Source: Pseudorhodobacter antarcticus (GTDB lineage Bacteria > Pseudomonadota > Alphaproteobacteria > Rhodobacterales > Rhodobacteraceae). From it: DNA of 18,632 nucleotides. The position numbers and the translations under genes are program-made. The notes beneath the pieces are model-generated. The model saw only the letters and a program-made list of their open reading frames with translations. It did no database searches and was not told the origin of the DNA. The stretch lies in the NCBI GenBank assembly GCA_945860375.1, contig CAMAQR010000064.1, positions 1-18,632 on the forward strand. The letters are read 5' to 3'. Below are positions 7,172 to 16,098 of this stretch, in pieces (the stretch's first letter is position 1; every line of letters begins with the position of its first letter).

Positions 7172-8064
7172 AGCCCCTGATGCAGCCAGACGCGCGCGAT
7201 GGCATCGCGCCGGGCGACCCAAGCCGCGCTGCTGCCCGTCACATGCGCCAGAAACTGGCGCAGTCCCGCAATCCGCCCGGGCCGCCCGATGATCCGGGTA
7301 TGCAGCCCCACGGTCATCATCTTTGGCACTACGTCGCCCTCGACCGCCAGCCAGTCGAACGCATCGCTGCAATAGCGCGCGAAATCAGACCCATGCACAA
7401 AGCGCTGTGATTTGTAAAAGTTCATGTCGTTGGTGTCAAAGGCATAGGGCAGAATGGCATAGGGCTGCGCCCCCGTCCGCATCGTCACCGGCAGATCGTC
7501 GTGATAGGCGTTGCTATCATACAGAAATCCGCCCTCCTCCATCAACAAGGCTCGAGTGTTTTCCGACGGATAGCTGCGAACATGCCACCCCACTGGCCGC
7601 ACGCCCGTTGCTGCCTGCACCGCTGCGACACTGCAATTAATCAGGGCGCGTTCTTCATCCCGCGGCATTTGCACCTGATCTTCCCAGCGCCAGCCATGGC
7701 ACATCACCTCGTGCCCATTCTCCACGGCGTGGCGAGCAAGCCACGGCGTCGATTCAAGCGTGCGGGTGCACAGGTTCAGCGTGGCCTTTACGCCGAAATG
7801 ATCCAGCACGCGCATGATCCGCCAGTATCCGGCGCGGCTGCCGTATTCGAAATGGCTTTCCATGCACAGATCGCGCGCGCCGGTCAGTTCCTGATGCACT
7901 TCATACACCGCCTCGTTTCGGGCATCACCAGACGAAAGCGCAAGCTCCGCCCCCTCTTCAATGTTCAGCACCAGCGAGACTGCCACAGGCTTGTCACCGG
8001 GCCAGCGCACCACGGGCGGATGAGCACCGTAGCCCAGAAAGTCGCGGTCGGGATGTGGCGGCAT
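7168..8064 (-). CDS. PuuE-like polysaccharide-deacetylase-fold hydrolase (allantoinase type)
   Basis: A 298-residue protein with the strongest PuuE character in the window. NIEEGAE (34-40) takes the place of the NodB TFDDG motif. FEYGSRAGYWR (72-82), HEVMCHGWRWED (118-129), RSYPSENTR (163-171) and HTRIIGRPGRI (255-265) are all typical of that branch. PuuE opens the hydantoin ring of allantoin without a metal. The start at 8064 forms a TGATG overlap with the stop of the upstream amidohydrolase, indicating translational coupling; the longer frame up to 8307 is only shadow sequence. With a hydantoin-type racemase in the same island, a cyclic ureide substrate is a reasonable inference. It is not proof that allantoin itself is used, because other purine-degradation genes are absent. 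Confidence 0.86.
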   Translation of the reverse strand: MPPHPDRDFLGYGAHPPVVRWPGDKPVAVSLVLNIEEGAELALSSGDARNEAVYEVHQELTGARDLCMESHFEYGSRAGYWRIMRVLDHFGVKATLNLCTRTLESTPWLARHAVENGHEVMCHGWRWEDQVQMPRDEERALINCSVAAVQAATGVRPVGWHVRSYPSENTRALLMEEGGFLYDSNAYHDDLPVTMRTGAQPYAILPYAFDTNDMNFYKSQRFVHGSDFARYCSDAFDWLAVEGDVVPKMMTVGLHTRIIGRPGRIAGLRQFLAHVTGSSAAWVARRDAIARVWLHQGL

Positions 8065-9557
8065 CAGCGGCCAACCCAGCGGGTGAAACCCACATCGACG
8101 GCGGCGGCACGGGCGACAATCTCGCGGTAATACGGCTCCAACTGCTGCGCACCTTGGCGGAGGGCGACGGCATCGGCGCGCAATTGTGGCTCGATCGCGC
8201 GCAGGTCGGCCAGAAGGGCGGCCTCGTCCAGCTGCGTCAGCTGCCCATCGCGCACGACAATGCGCCCGTCCACGATGGTGTGGCGCACCGAACGGCCGCT
8301 TTCGCACAGCACCAACGCGCGGCGAATGTCATGCAGCGGCTGAAACGCAAACGACCGCGCGTCCAGCACCGCTATATCCGCGGCCGCCCCCACCGCGATG
8401 CGGCCCAAAGGTGCCGGCCTGCGCATCACGCGGTTGCCGCCGTCCCAGACCGCGGCCAGCACTTCGGCTGCGGCGGGCCAGTGGGCGTAATCTCCGCCGG
8501 TGATGGCATGCACGATGCCCGCGGTCTTGATCGCGCCCCAAAGGTTGTGGCTGTCGTCGCTGACCGCCTCGTCCGTCCCCAGACAGACCGGCACACCCGC
8601 ATCTCGCAGCGCACGAAACGGCATCACACCACTGCCAAGGCGCAGGTTGCACACCGGGTTGTGCGCCACCACCGCACCAGACGCGGCAAGGATCGCGATA
8701 TCGTCCTCATCGACCCAGATTGCGTGGATCACCTGCATCCGTTTGTCAAGAATCCCCAGCTCCTGCACATACCGCACCAGTGACATTCCGAACTTCTCGA
8801 TCCCCAGCACGCGTTGCAGCTTGGTTTCCAGGATATGGCAGAAGAACGGCAGATCGTGCGCCTGTGACAGCCGGTGCAGCGCGCGCAAGTAATCGGTCGT
8901 TGCGCGCTGCGGTGCCGAGCATGACACTGCGGCTGCAATCCGCCCCTGCCCCGCCCCGTGCCACCGGGTGATCAGGTGGTCATAATGCGCGAGCATCCCT
9001 TCGGCGGTTTCGCGCGGTGCCGCGTCCATCGTGCGCAGGATCTCGTCCGGCAGAAGGTCGCGCAGGAATGGATACTTGTCGTATTCCACGACGATGGGCT
9101 GATCCAGGGCCAGCGTGGCGCGGATGCCGATCTCGTCATAGGCCCCCGCAATTGCGTCAATCGCTGCGGTCGTGGTCAGCGGCACGAAAAACGCATCATC
9201 CATCACTGACGTGATGCCAAGCTTTAGCATTTCCGCAGCTCCGATCAGGGTGCGCAGGCGCACGAGGGTCGGATCCTCGCGTTCGGTGACCAGCGGAGGC
9301 ACCTCATAGAGCATGAACACCTCAAGCGGCAGGCCCTCCAACGTGCCGCGCATGAAGTTGCCGGGCGAATGCACATGCGCGTTGATCAGGCCAGGAATGA
9401 CAATATCGCCGTCCAGATCCAGCGTTTCCACTTCTGCGCGAATGTCGGGGGCGATTTCCACGATCAAACCACCGCGCACCAAGATATCGGCCAGCACAAG
9501 GCTTTCATCCGCCGCCGAAAGCAGTAGATTACCGTTGCGGATCAACAGGTCACGCAT
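8064..9557 (-). CDS. Metal-dependent amidohydrolase, ATZ/TRZ (chlorohydrolase/deaminase) type
   Basis: A 497-residue cytoplasmic hydrolase of the amidohydrolase superfamily, COG0402-like. All metal ligands are visible: H61 and H63 (NAHVHS), H241 (CHILET), H278 (VIHAIW) and D329 (LGTDEA). The N-terminal beta-sandwich strand (LLIRNGNLLL) and the C-terminal IVDGRIVVRDG segment are standard. Relatives deaminate or dechlorinate N-heterocycles such as guanine, cytosine, triazines or S-adenosylhomocysteine derivatives, so a ring-amine substrate is likely. The ATG at 9557 has AAAGGAAT on the minus strand just upstream. Its start codon overlaps the start codon of the divergent gene (CATG), leaving no separate intergenic promoter. 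It is co-transcribed with the PuuE-like gene. Exact chemistry cannot be read from sequence. Confidence 0.9.
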   Translation of the reverse strand: MRDLLIRNGNLLLSAADESLVLADILVRGGLIVEIAPDIRAEVETLDLDGDIVIPGLINAHVHSPGNFMRGTLEGLPLEVFMLYEVPPLVTEREDPTLVRLRTLIGAAEMLKLGITSVMDDAFFVPLTTTAAIDAIAGAYDEIGIRATLALDQPIVVEYDKYPFLRDLLPDEILRTMDAAPRETAEGMLAHYDHLITRWHGAGQGRIAAAVSCSAPQRATTDYLRALHRLSQAHDLPFFCHILETKLQRVLGIEKFGMSLVRYVQELGILDKRMQVIHAIWVDEDDIAILAASGAVVAHNPVCNLRLGSGVMPFRALRDAGVPVCLGTDEAVSDDSHNLWGAIKTAGIVHAITGGDYAHWPAAAEVLAAVWDGGNRVMRRPAPLGRIAVGAAADIAVLDARSFAFQPLHDIRRALVLCESGRSVRHTIVDGRIVVRDGQLTQLDEAALLADLRAIEPQLRADAVALRQGAQQLEPYYREIVARAAAVDVGFTRWVGR

Positions 9558-10800
9558 GAAGATTCCTTTCAGGAACAGGGTGCAGGCGGTGCGCGAAACT
9601 CGACTGGGCAACGGGCCCGAAGTGACCTTCGCGTTCTGGAGCGTGCATGCAGATATCGTTGTGGAAAACTGCAACCGCTTTGCCCGCGACACCGGCACGG
9701 CGATGCGCTGCCTTGAGGTTTCGGGGGATTATGCAGACTGGATGGCGGCCGGTCTTGCTATCGGCCAGGCCCCGATGGTGTTCTATGCCCAACGCGCCGA
9801 GGCGTCGGTCTGGGACGCGCAGGGCCACCTTGCGGCGCTGGACGAGGCAGCGCTTGCCCCCACGCTCTCGGGCATGGATGCGCGACTGGTGGCGGGCGCG
9901 CGAAACATTGCAGGCGATCTGATCGGGCTCACCTACTACAACGGCGGCCCCTTTGCGCTGTTTCACCACGCAGACCACCCGGTGACAGACGCTGCCGCAC
10001 TGACGACATGGGCCGGGGTGCTGGATCATCTGCGCGCGGTGCAGCGGGGCGGGATGGCGCACCCCTTTGTGCCGCGCTGGCATCAGGGGCAGACGGGGCT
10101 CGTGTGGTCGCTGCTGTGCCATCTGGCCAGCGATGGCGTGACCGACCTTGCCACCGCGAACGCGCCCGCGGCACTGTGCGACGCGCTGACATTCCTGCGC
10201 GCGCTGTGGGCCGAAGGGCTGGTGCCGCCCGAGGCAATCTCTGACCGGGGAGATGTTGCGGCCGTGGGGCGTTGGGCCAGCGGGCAGCACGCGCTGACCT
10301 TCACGATGGATTATCTGGCGTCCGATGCCGCCCGGATGGCAGGCCGCCCGATCAGCACGCCCTTGCCGCGCCTGCCCGGCGCCACCGGGGCGGCATTGAT
10401 GCCCGGCCATGCGCTGATGTGCCTGAACGTGGCCACACCACCCGCGCGGCGCGATGCGGCATTGGCGCTGCTGGCATATCTGGGGGGCGCGCAGGTGCAT
10501 CGCCGCTGGCTGACCGAATGCCTGTTCGCCGTGCCCCGCCCCGATCTGGACAGCGACCCCGCCGTCCGCGCCGCGATGACACAAGCCTTTGCGCCCGCAA
10601 ATGCGACTTCCAGCGTGGCCTGTCTGATCGCCGCGCGGCAGGCCGCAACTGTGTCGCCCCCTACCCATGCGCCATGGTTCCTGACCTGGTCGGCCGACTG
10701 TGACCGGATCGTGCGCGACCGCGTTTTGCGCGGCACCCTGTCGCCCCAAGCGGCAACCGATGCGTTGCTGGCCCGCTGGCACCGCCTTGCCACCAGCTGA
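9556..10800 (+). CDS. Solute-binding-protein-like protein (family 1) without visible signal peptide
   Basis: The body resembles the sugar-type extracellular solute-binding proteins. It starts with a strand-like VTFAFWSVHAD, followed by segments such as PMVFYAQRAE, GLTYYNGGPF and RWASGQHALTF, and a helical C-terminus. Unlike a normal member, it shows no hydrophobic signal peptide or lipobox. With the ATG at 9556 it has 414 residues and begins MKIPFRNRV. GTG codons at 9580 and 9589 are also possible, and the one at 9589 has the better ribosome site (AGGAACAGGG, 9571-9580). Upstream sequence belongs to the divergent amidohydrolase gene. It has no permease or ATPase of its own class nearby and ends 15 bases from the convergent importer operon. 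It may be a cytoplasmic ligand-binding protein, or a gene that lost its 5' end. Confidence 0.75.
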   Translation: MKIPFRNRVQAVRETRLGNGPEVTFAFWSVHADIVVENCNRFARDTGTAMRCLEVSGDYADWMAAGLAIGQAPMVFYAQRAEASVWDAQGHLAALDEAALAPTLSGMDARLVAGARNIAGDLIGLTYYNGGPFALFHHADHPVTDAAALTTWAGVLDHLRAVQRGGMAHPFVPRWHQGQTGLVWSLLCHLASDGVTDLATANAPAALCDALTFLRALWAEGLVPPEAISDRGDVAAVGRWASGQHALTFTMDYLASDAARMAGRPISTPLPRLPGATGAALMPGHALMCLNVATPPARRDAALALLAYLGGAQVHRRWLTECLFAVPRPDLDSDPAVRAAMTQAFAPANATSSVACLIAARQAATVSPPTHAPWFLTWSADCDRIVRDRVLRGTLSPQAATDALLARWHRLATS

Positions 10801-10815
10801 GCACCGTCGCATCGG

Positions 10816-11796
10816 TCAGACCGGCTGGGTGTTCAGGTGGCAGGCGGCGGCGTGGCCGGGGCGCACGTCCACCAGCAAGGGTTCAACCTGCGCGCAAACC
10901 GGCATCGCCAGCGGACATCGCGTGTGAAACCGGCAGCCGGTTGGCGGGTTGGCCGGGCTGGGCAGATCGCCCCGCAGGGTAGCTGCATCACGCGCCGTAT
11001 CCCGTGCCGGGTCCGGCGACGGCGCCGCCGCGATCAGCGCGCGAGTGTAGGGATGGCTCGGATGCGCATAAAGATCGCGCGCCGGGCCAATTTCCACGAT
11101 CTTGCCCAGATACATCACCGCAATCCGGTCAGCAAAGCCGAACACCCGCGCCAGATCATGCGAGATTAGCAGATATGTCAGGGAAAACTGATCCTTCAGC
11201 CGCGAAAACAGCTTGAGGATCTGCAATTGCAGCGACACGTCTAGCGCCGACAGCGGCTCGTCCGCCACAATGAAATCGGGGCGCAGGATCACCGCCCGCG
11301 CAATCGCCACGCGCTGGCGCTGCCCGCCGGAAAACTCGTGCGGATAGCGGCTGGCATAGGTCGGGTCCAGCCCTGCCGCCTCAAGCATCTCCAGCACGCG
11401 GGTGCGGATTGCGGTGGGGCTGTCGGCCGTATGCACGCGCAGCGGTTCGGCCAGCGTGTCGAAAATCCGCATGCGCGGGTTGAGCGACGCATAGGGATCC
11501 TGAAACACCATCTGGAACCGCCGCCGCGCGGCACGCAGGGCCTCGCCCTCCAGATGGGTGATGTCTTCGCCGTCGAACTCCAGCCGTCCCGCCGCAATCG
11601 GCACAGACCGCAGCAGGGCCCGCCCCAACGTGCTTTTGCCGCAGCCGCTTTCGCCGACCACGGCCAGCGTTTCACCCCGCGTCACCGCAAGGCTGACGCT
11701 GCTGACCGCCTGCACGGCGCCCACGCGTCTGCGCGACAACAGTGACCGGCGCACGCCGAATTCCACGCTCAGGCCCTTGGCACGGATCAGGATCAT
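10816..11796 (-). CDS. ABC transporter ATP-binding protein, DppF/OppF type
   Basis: A 326-residue ATPase subunit of a dipeptide/oligopeptide-type importer, working at the inner face of the membrane. Walker A is GESGCGKS (48-55), the signature is FSGGQRQR (155-162), Walker B is FIVADE (175-180), the D-loop follows as SALD, and the switch histidine is H213. The C-terminal oligopeptide/dipeptide region holds the usual cysteines (C288, C294, C301, C319). The ATG at 11796 overlaps the previous gene's stop as ATGA, so the longer frame is rejected. It is the last gene of the operon and ends 15 bases from the convergent solute-binding-protein-like gene; no terminator hairpin was seen between them. 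Confidence 0.95.
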   Translation of the reverse strand: MILIRAKGLSVEFGVRRSLLSRRRVGAVQAVSSVSLAVTRGETLAVVGESGCGKSTLGRALLRSVPIAAGRLEFDGEDITHLEGEALRAARRRFQMVFQDPYASLNPRMRIFDTLAEPLRVHTADSPTAIRTRVLEMLEAAGLDPTYASRYPHEFSGGQRQRVAIARAVILRPDFIVADEPLSALDVSLQLQILKLFSRLKDQFSLTYLLISHDLARVFGFADRIAVMYLGKIVEIGPARDLYAHPSHPYTRALIAAAPSPDPARDTARDAATLRGDLPSPANPPTGCRFHTRCPLAMPVCAQVEPLLVDVRPGHAAACHLNTQPV

Positions 11797-12773
11797 GGCG
11801 CGCTCTCCGGTAGCGGGTTGAAGCAGGCGATGCGACGGCCGGTCGTCCGCGTCACCAGCTCTGGCACCGCAGTCAGGCACACAGACTGGGCCCGGCTGCA
11901 CCGGGGAGCAAAACTGCACCCGGGGCTGACCACGCGCGGGTCGGGCGGCGCGCCGGGAATGGACACCTGTTCGCTGAACGGATCGTCGATGCGCGACGTG
12001 CTGGCCAGCAGACCCGCAGTGTAGGGGTGCAGCGGCGTGGCATACAGCGCTGCAGCGGGCGCATCCTCGATCACCCGGCCCGCATACATCACCACCACCC
12101 GATGCGCGAGCCGCGCCAGCAACGCCAGATCATGCGTGACCCAGACCATCGCCATCCCGCGTTCGGCCTGAATGGCCTGCACAAGCCGCACGATTTCGGC
12201 CTGAACGGTCACATCCAGCGCAGTCGTCGGTTCATCCGCGATCAGCAGTTTGGGGTTGGCGGCAAGCGCAATCGCGATCATGACCCGTTGCCGCATACCC
12301 CCCGACATCTGGTGCACCCGCTGTCGCAGCCGCAACTCTGGCGCAGGAATACCCACCAGCCGCAGCAGATCCAGCGCGCGCGCCTGCGCCTCGGGGCGCG
12401 ACAGGCCGAGGTGACGGCGCATCCCTTCGGTCAGTTGCCGTCCCACTGTCAGCAGCGGATTGAGAGCGGTCAGCGGGTCCTGGAAGATATACGACACCAC
12501 CGGCCCACGAATGTCCTGCAACGCCGCCGATGACAGGTTCATCAGCGACCAACCGTCCACAGTCATCCGGTCCGCGGTAATTTCGGTGCGCCGCGTGTCT
12601 AGCAGGCGGAGCACCGAAAGCATGGTCACCGATTTGCCGGACCCGCTTTCGCCCACGATCCCCACCACCTCGCCGTGGCGCACCGTAAGCGACAGATCGC
12701 GCACGGCATGCACCGGCCCGCCGTCGGTCTGAAAGGTCACCGAAAGACCCCGCACATCCAGCACGTCGGTCAT
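11793..12773 (-). CDS. ABC transporter ATP-binding protein, DppD/OppD type
   Basis: A 326-residue ATPase, the partner of the DppF-type subunit. It has Walker A GESGSGKS (41-48), signature MSGGMRQR (156-163), Walker B LLIADE (176-181) and switch histidine H214. The C-terminal extension has the cysteine pattern C286, C292, C299 and C317, known in OppD/DppD proteins. MSGGMRQR rather than SGGQRQR is normal for the D subunit. The start at 12773 overlaps the permease stop as ATGA, and the stop overlaps the next start in the same way, so all subunits are made in coupled fashion. Assignment is firm; the transported compound is not indicated by this subunit. Confidence 0.95.
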   Translation of the reverse strand: MTDVLDVRGLSVTFQTDGGPVHAVRDLSLTVRHGEVVGIVGESGSGKSVTMLSVLRLLDTRRTEITADRMTVDGWSLMNLSSAALQDIRGPVVSYIFQDPLTALNPLLTVGRQLTEGMRRHLGLSRPEAQARALDLLRLVGIPAPELRLRQRVHQMSGGMRQRVMIAIALAANPKLLIADEPTTALDVTVQAEIVRLVQAIQAERGMAMVWVTHDLALLARLAHRVVVMYAGRVIEDAPAAALYATPLHPYTAGLLASTSRIDDPFSEQVSIPGAPPDPRVVSPGCSFAPRCSRAQSVCLTAVPELVTRTTGRRIACFNPLPESAP

Positions 12774-13609
12774 TTGCGCAACCTCGGGTCGGTGCGGTCC
12801 TGCAACCAGTCGCCGCAAAGATTTCCTGCCAGAACGGTCAGGGCCGTAGCGGCCCCTGGCATCGCTGTCATCCACCACGCGTTTTGCAGATAGGTCCGCC
12901 CGTCGTTCAGCATCATGCCCCACGATGGCCGCGTTCCACCCACACCGACCCCCAGAAAGCTTAGGGCGGCCTCGGTCAGAATGGCCTGCGCCATCGAAAA
13001 GCTGGCAACGACAATGATCGGAGAAAGGATGTTGGGCAAGATATAGAGTCGCAGAATGCGCAAGGTCGGCACTCCGACCGACCGTGCGGCTTCGACGTAT
13101 TCCTGATTGGTAACGCTCATTACCTGACCGCGCACCACGCGGGCATAGTTGACCCACGTGGCAAGCGCCACTACGACCACTACCGGCACAAAGCCGCCCC
13201 CGAACGTAGCCAGCAGGAAGATCGCCAGCAGCGTGAACGGAAACGACAGCTGCACGTTGATCAGAAACGACAGCACCGCATCGACCCAGCCGCCGAAATA
13301 CCCCGCGAGCAGCCCGACCGAAGACCCGACCATCGCCCCGATCACCACCGCACCCGCCCCGACAGAGAGCGAGATCTGTGCGCCAAAGATGATCCGGCTC
13401 AGGATGTCGCGGCCCAGATTATCGGTGCCCAGCAGATTGGCGAAAGTGCCGCCCTCGGCCCAGGCCGGGGGTGCAAGGCGGGCCATCAGGTTGACCTGAC
13501 TTGGCGGATATGGTGCGATCCACGGCGCAAAGACCGCCGCGATGGTGGCCAGCGCCAGAATGGTCAGCCCGATCAGACCAATGGTGTTGCGGCGCAAAAA
13601 GCTGCTCAT
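12770..13609 (-). CDS. ABC transporter permease, DppC/OppC type
   Basis: A 279-residue inner-membrane permease. The N-terminal membrane segment (IGLIGLTILALATIAAVF) is followed by the periplasmic loop with GTDNLGRD, a hallmark of the C-type permease, then about five more hydrophobic spans. The EAA loop that contacts the ATPases is visible around EYVEAARSVGV. The ATG at 13609 overlaps the DppB-type stop as ATGA; the longer frame upstream is shadow. It pairs with the B-type permease to form the channel. Confidence 0.95.
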   Translation of the reverse strand: MSSFLRRNTIGLIGLTILALATIAAVFAPWIAPYPPSQVNLMARLAPPAWAEGGTFANLLGTDNLGRDILSRIIFGAQISLSVGAGAVVIGAMVGSSVGLLAGYFGGWVDAVLSFLINVQLSFPFTLLAIFLLATFGGGFVPVVVVVALATWVNYARVVRGQVMSVTNQEYVEAARSVGVPTLRILRLYILPNILSPIIVVASFSMAQAILTEAALSFLGVGVGGTRPSWGMMLNDGRTYLQNAWWMTAMPGAATALTVLAGNLCGDWLQDRTDPRLRK

Positions 13610-14523
13610 TTCAGCTTTACCCGCGGGTCGATGACGACATAGAGCACGTCGACCAAAAAGTTGATCAATACAAAGAACACCGCCGCCAACAGCACTACAC
13701 CCTGGATCAGCGGGAAATCGCGTTGATAGACCGCGTTGACGGCCAGCCGCCCCACCCCCGGCCAAGCAAAAATCGTTTCGGTGATGAAGGCGCCCGACAC
13801 CAGTTCGGCCAACTCAAGCCCCGCCATCGTCACCACCGGGATCATTGCACTGCGAAAGGCGTGGATGAACAGCACGGTGCGTTCGCGCAATCCTTTGGAG
13901 CGGGCGGTACGGATGTAGTCGGCGTTCAGAACCTCCAGCATGCTGGCGCGCACCAGCCGCGTCAGCCGCGCCGCGGATTGCAGTGCCAGCGTGATTGCGG
14001 GCAATATCAGATACATCGGCCCGCCATAGCCTGACACCGGCAGCCATTTCAGTTCGACCGCAAACAACACCACCAGCATCAACCCGATCCAGAACCCTGG
14101 TGCTGCCTGCCCCACCATCGCAAGTGCCGTCACCACCACATCCCAAACAGTGTTGCGCTTCAGCGCGATGATGATCCCCAACGGCACCGAAATTAACAGC
14201 GCCAGCAGAAAACCCGCCGCCGCCAGTTCAAGCGTTGCCGGCAGGCGTTCGGCGATCAGCTCAGTCACGCTGGCGCGCTGGACAAACGAATAGCCCAGAT
14301 CCCCCTGCACCGCCTTGCCGACAAAGGTCAGATATTGTTCGGCCAATGGCCGGTCGAGGCCCAGAAACTCCCGCAGGGCCTGCTTGTCTTCCAGACTAGC
14401 GTTTTCCCGCGCCATCAGCTCGACCGGGTCGCCCGTCAGGTGCGCCACGATAAAGGTCGAAAACGAAACGCCGATAAGAACCAGAACCGCTTGCAGGAAC
14501 CGTTTGGTGAGAAAGAAGATCAT
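13606..14523 (-). CDS. ABC transporter permease, DppB/OppB type
   Basis: A 305-residue inner-membrane permease with about six membrane spans. The N-terminus (FFLTKRFLQAVLVLIGVSF) is the usual first span of the B-type permease. The EAA loop is seen around DYIRTARSKGL, and the family motif DPRVKLK is at the C-terminus. The gene is separated from the binding-protein gene by 57 bases that hold a strong hairpin, the only gap in an otherwise overlapping operon. This suggests lower production of the membrane subunits than of the binding protein. Confidence 0.95.
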   Translation of the reverse strand: MIFFLTKRFLQAVLVLIGVSFSTFIVAHLTGDPVELMARENASLEDKQALREFLGLDRPLAEQYLTFVGKAVQGDLGYSFVQRASVTELIAERLPATLELAAAGFLLALLISVPLGIIIALKRNTVWDVVVTALAMVGQAAPGFWIGLMLVVLFAVELKWLPVSGYGGPMYLILPAITLALQSAARLTRLVRASMLEVLNADYIRTARSKGLRERTVLFIHAFRSAMIPVVTMAGLELAELVSGAFITETIFAWPGVGRLAVNAVYQRDFPLIQGVVLLAAVFFVLINFLVDVLYVVIDPRVKLK

Positions 14524-14544
14524 ACAATTGGCCCGCAGGGGTTT

Positions 14545-14570
14545 CCTGCCCCGGATCAGTCCGGGGCAGG
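14545..14570 (-). terminator. Intra-operon hairpin between binding-protein and permease genes
   Basis: CCTGCCCCGGA (14545-14555) and its exact complement (14560-14570) form an 11-base-pair GC-rich stem with a 4-base loop. It lies 10 bases after the binding-protein stop on the minus strand. No T-run follows it (AAACCCC), so it is unlikely to be a full terminator. In other ABC operons similar hairpins stabilise the upstream binding-protein message or stop part of the transcripts. Either role fits here. Confidence 0.75.
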
Positions 14571-14580
14571 CAGGATTTCG

Positions 14581-16098
14581 TCACTTGTAGGTTATCAGGT
14601 AGGGCTCAAGATAGTTGTCCGCCCGGAAGTCATAGCTCAGCGTCTTGGAGATGCCAAAGAAGCTGGGCAAGCGCCACAGATACAGCCACGGCGCATCGTT
14701 CCAGATGATTTCTTGCGCCGCAAACTCCAGCTTTTGGCGTGCCGCATCATCCAGCGTCTGGGACGCCTCGATGACCAGCTTGTCATAGTCCGGGTTGCAG
14801 TAAGCGCTGGAGTTGTCGACGTGGCCGCAGGTGAGGATGACCAGTTCCACCGATGGGTTAATCAGCGCAGCCCAGCCTTGGAAGTAGATGCCTTTCAGCG
14901 ACGCCTTCGACAGCCCTTCGCGGAACTGCCCGATTTCCATCGCCTCGTAGGACGGCTTGATACCGACCTGTTCCAGATAGGCGCCCACCACTTCGGACAC
15001 TTCCTTGCCGCCGTCAAAGCGGGTCGACCACTGGATCGTCAGCGGGAACCCGTCGGGGAAGCCAGCTTCGGCCAGCAGGGCCTTGGCCTTTTCCGGGTCG
15101 TAGGCAAATGGGACCAGCGCCGGATTGTTATTGGGCGGGTTCACGATGCTTAGCAGCGGCGAGGTTGATCCGCCCATCAGCGAGGCCACGATCGTCGGCA
15201 CATCGACGGCATAGCTCAACGCCTGCCGCACCCGCGGGTCGGCCAAAGCGGGCTGTTCGCCCTTGATCGAGATGCCCATGTGCATCTTGCGCAGGCCTTC
15301 GATCTTGACCAGATCGCTGACGTCCGAATTGGCCTGATCGGCGGAATCAGGGGTGATGCCCACCACCAGATCGACGGTTCCCGCGCGCAATTCATTCAGA
15401 CGCGATGACACTTCGGGCACAGCGCGGAAGATCACGGTCTTTACCGCCGGGGCGCCGCCCCAGTAGTTTTCATTTGCCGTCAGCGTCAGCGCATCGCCGC
15501 GCTTCCAGTCCGCCAACACATAGGGGCCAGACCCGACCGGCGCGCTTGCGACGGCATCGGGAGACGTGTCGGTGATGTAGGCGGGGGCGGCGATGAAAGC
15601 CTCGGCCAGCCAATACAGCATGTTCACAGTCGGTTTTTCGGTGACCAGCTCGATGGTATAGTCGTCGATTACGCGGACTTCTTTCAGCCCGGTCTGGTCG
15701 TGCAGCTGCTGCACCGAGTTGAACGGCGCGGTGTCCATGCGGGCAAAGTTCACCACCACGGCCTGCGCGTTGAACGCCTCGCCGTTGCTGAACGTCACGC
15801 CCTGACGCAGCGTGAACCGCCAGGTCAGATCGTCCATCCGCGTCCATTCCGTCGCCAGCCGCGGCACCGATGCCCCATCGGGCCCGCGCCGCACCAAGCT
15901 GTCGAAGATCGACCAGATCACTGACCCGGTGGGGTTGTTGCTGTCGAGCGCGTGCGGATCAAGGCTGATCACATCCTCGGACGAAGCGATGATGACCGGT
16001 TTGGCGTCCTGCGCCCAGACGGGCGTCAGGCCCGGGAGGGTCAGCGACAGCGCCGCTACCGTGAAAAGCCGGGTAGCCCAGCGTCGGTTCAGTCTCAT
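14581..16098 (-). CDS. Extracellular solute-binding protein, family 5 (dipeptide/oligopeptide type)
   Basis: A 505-residue periplasmic binding protein that captures the ligand for the ABC importer. The first 29 residues are a Sec signal peptide: MRLNRRW, a hydrophobic stretch, then cleavage after VWA before QDAKP. The mature protein shows family-5 features, including SLDPHA near the N-terminus, GEAFNAQAVVVNF, the GSGPYVL motif and DPRVRQALSYA. The ATG at 16098 overlaps the amidohydrolase stop as ATGA but also has its own AAGGAGAA site. The hairpin after the gene may raise its level above that of the permeases. Family 5 binds peptides but also opines, nickel and sugars, so the ligand cannot be named. 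Confidence 0.95.
   Translation of the reverse strand: MRLNRRWATRLFTVAALSLTLPGLTPVWAQDAKPVIIASSEDVISLDPHALDSNNPTGSVIWSIFDSLVRRGPDGASVPRLATEWTRMDDLTWRFTLRQGVTFSNGEAFNAQAVVVNFARMDTAPFNSVQQLHDQTGLKEVRVIDDYTIELVTEKPTVNMLYWLAEAFIAAPAYITDTSPDAVASAPVGSGPYVLADWKRGDALTLTANENYWGGAPAVKTVIFRAVPEVSSRLNELRAGTVDLVVGITPDSADQANSDVSDLVKIEGLRKMHMGISIKGEQPALADPRVRQALSYAVDVPTIVASLMGGSTSPLLSIVNPPNNNPALVPFAYDPEKAKALLAEAGFPDGFPLTIQWSTRFDGGKEVSEVVGAYLEQVGIKPSYEAMEIGQFREGLSKASLKGIYFQGWAALINPSVELVILTCGHVDNSSAYCNPDYDKLVIEASQTLDDAARQKLEFAAQEIIWNDAPWLYLWRLPSFFGISKTLSYDFRADNYLEPYLITYK

Noticed and set aside
514..10800. A complete allantoin/purine degradation cluster
   Set aside because: No urate oxidase, allantoate hydrolase, ureidoglycolate enzyme or xanthine dehydrogenase is present, and the sugar-phosphate genes would be unexplained.
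9550..10812. Long open frame antisense to the solute-binding-protein-like gene
   Set aside because: Arg/Cys/His-rich shadow typical of high-GC coding DNA; the plus strand reads as a coherent binding-protein fold.
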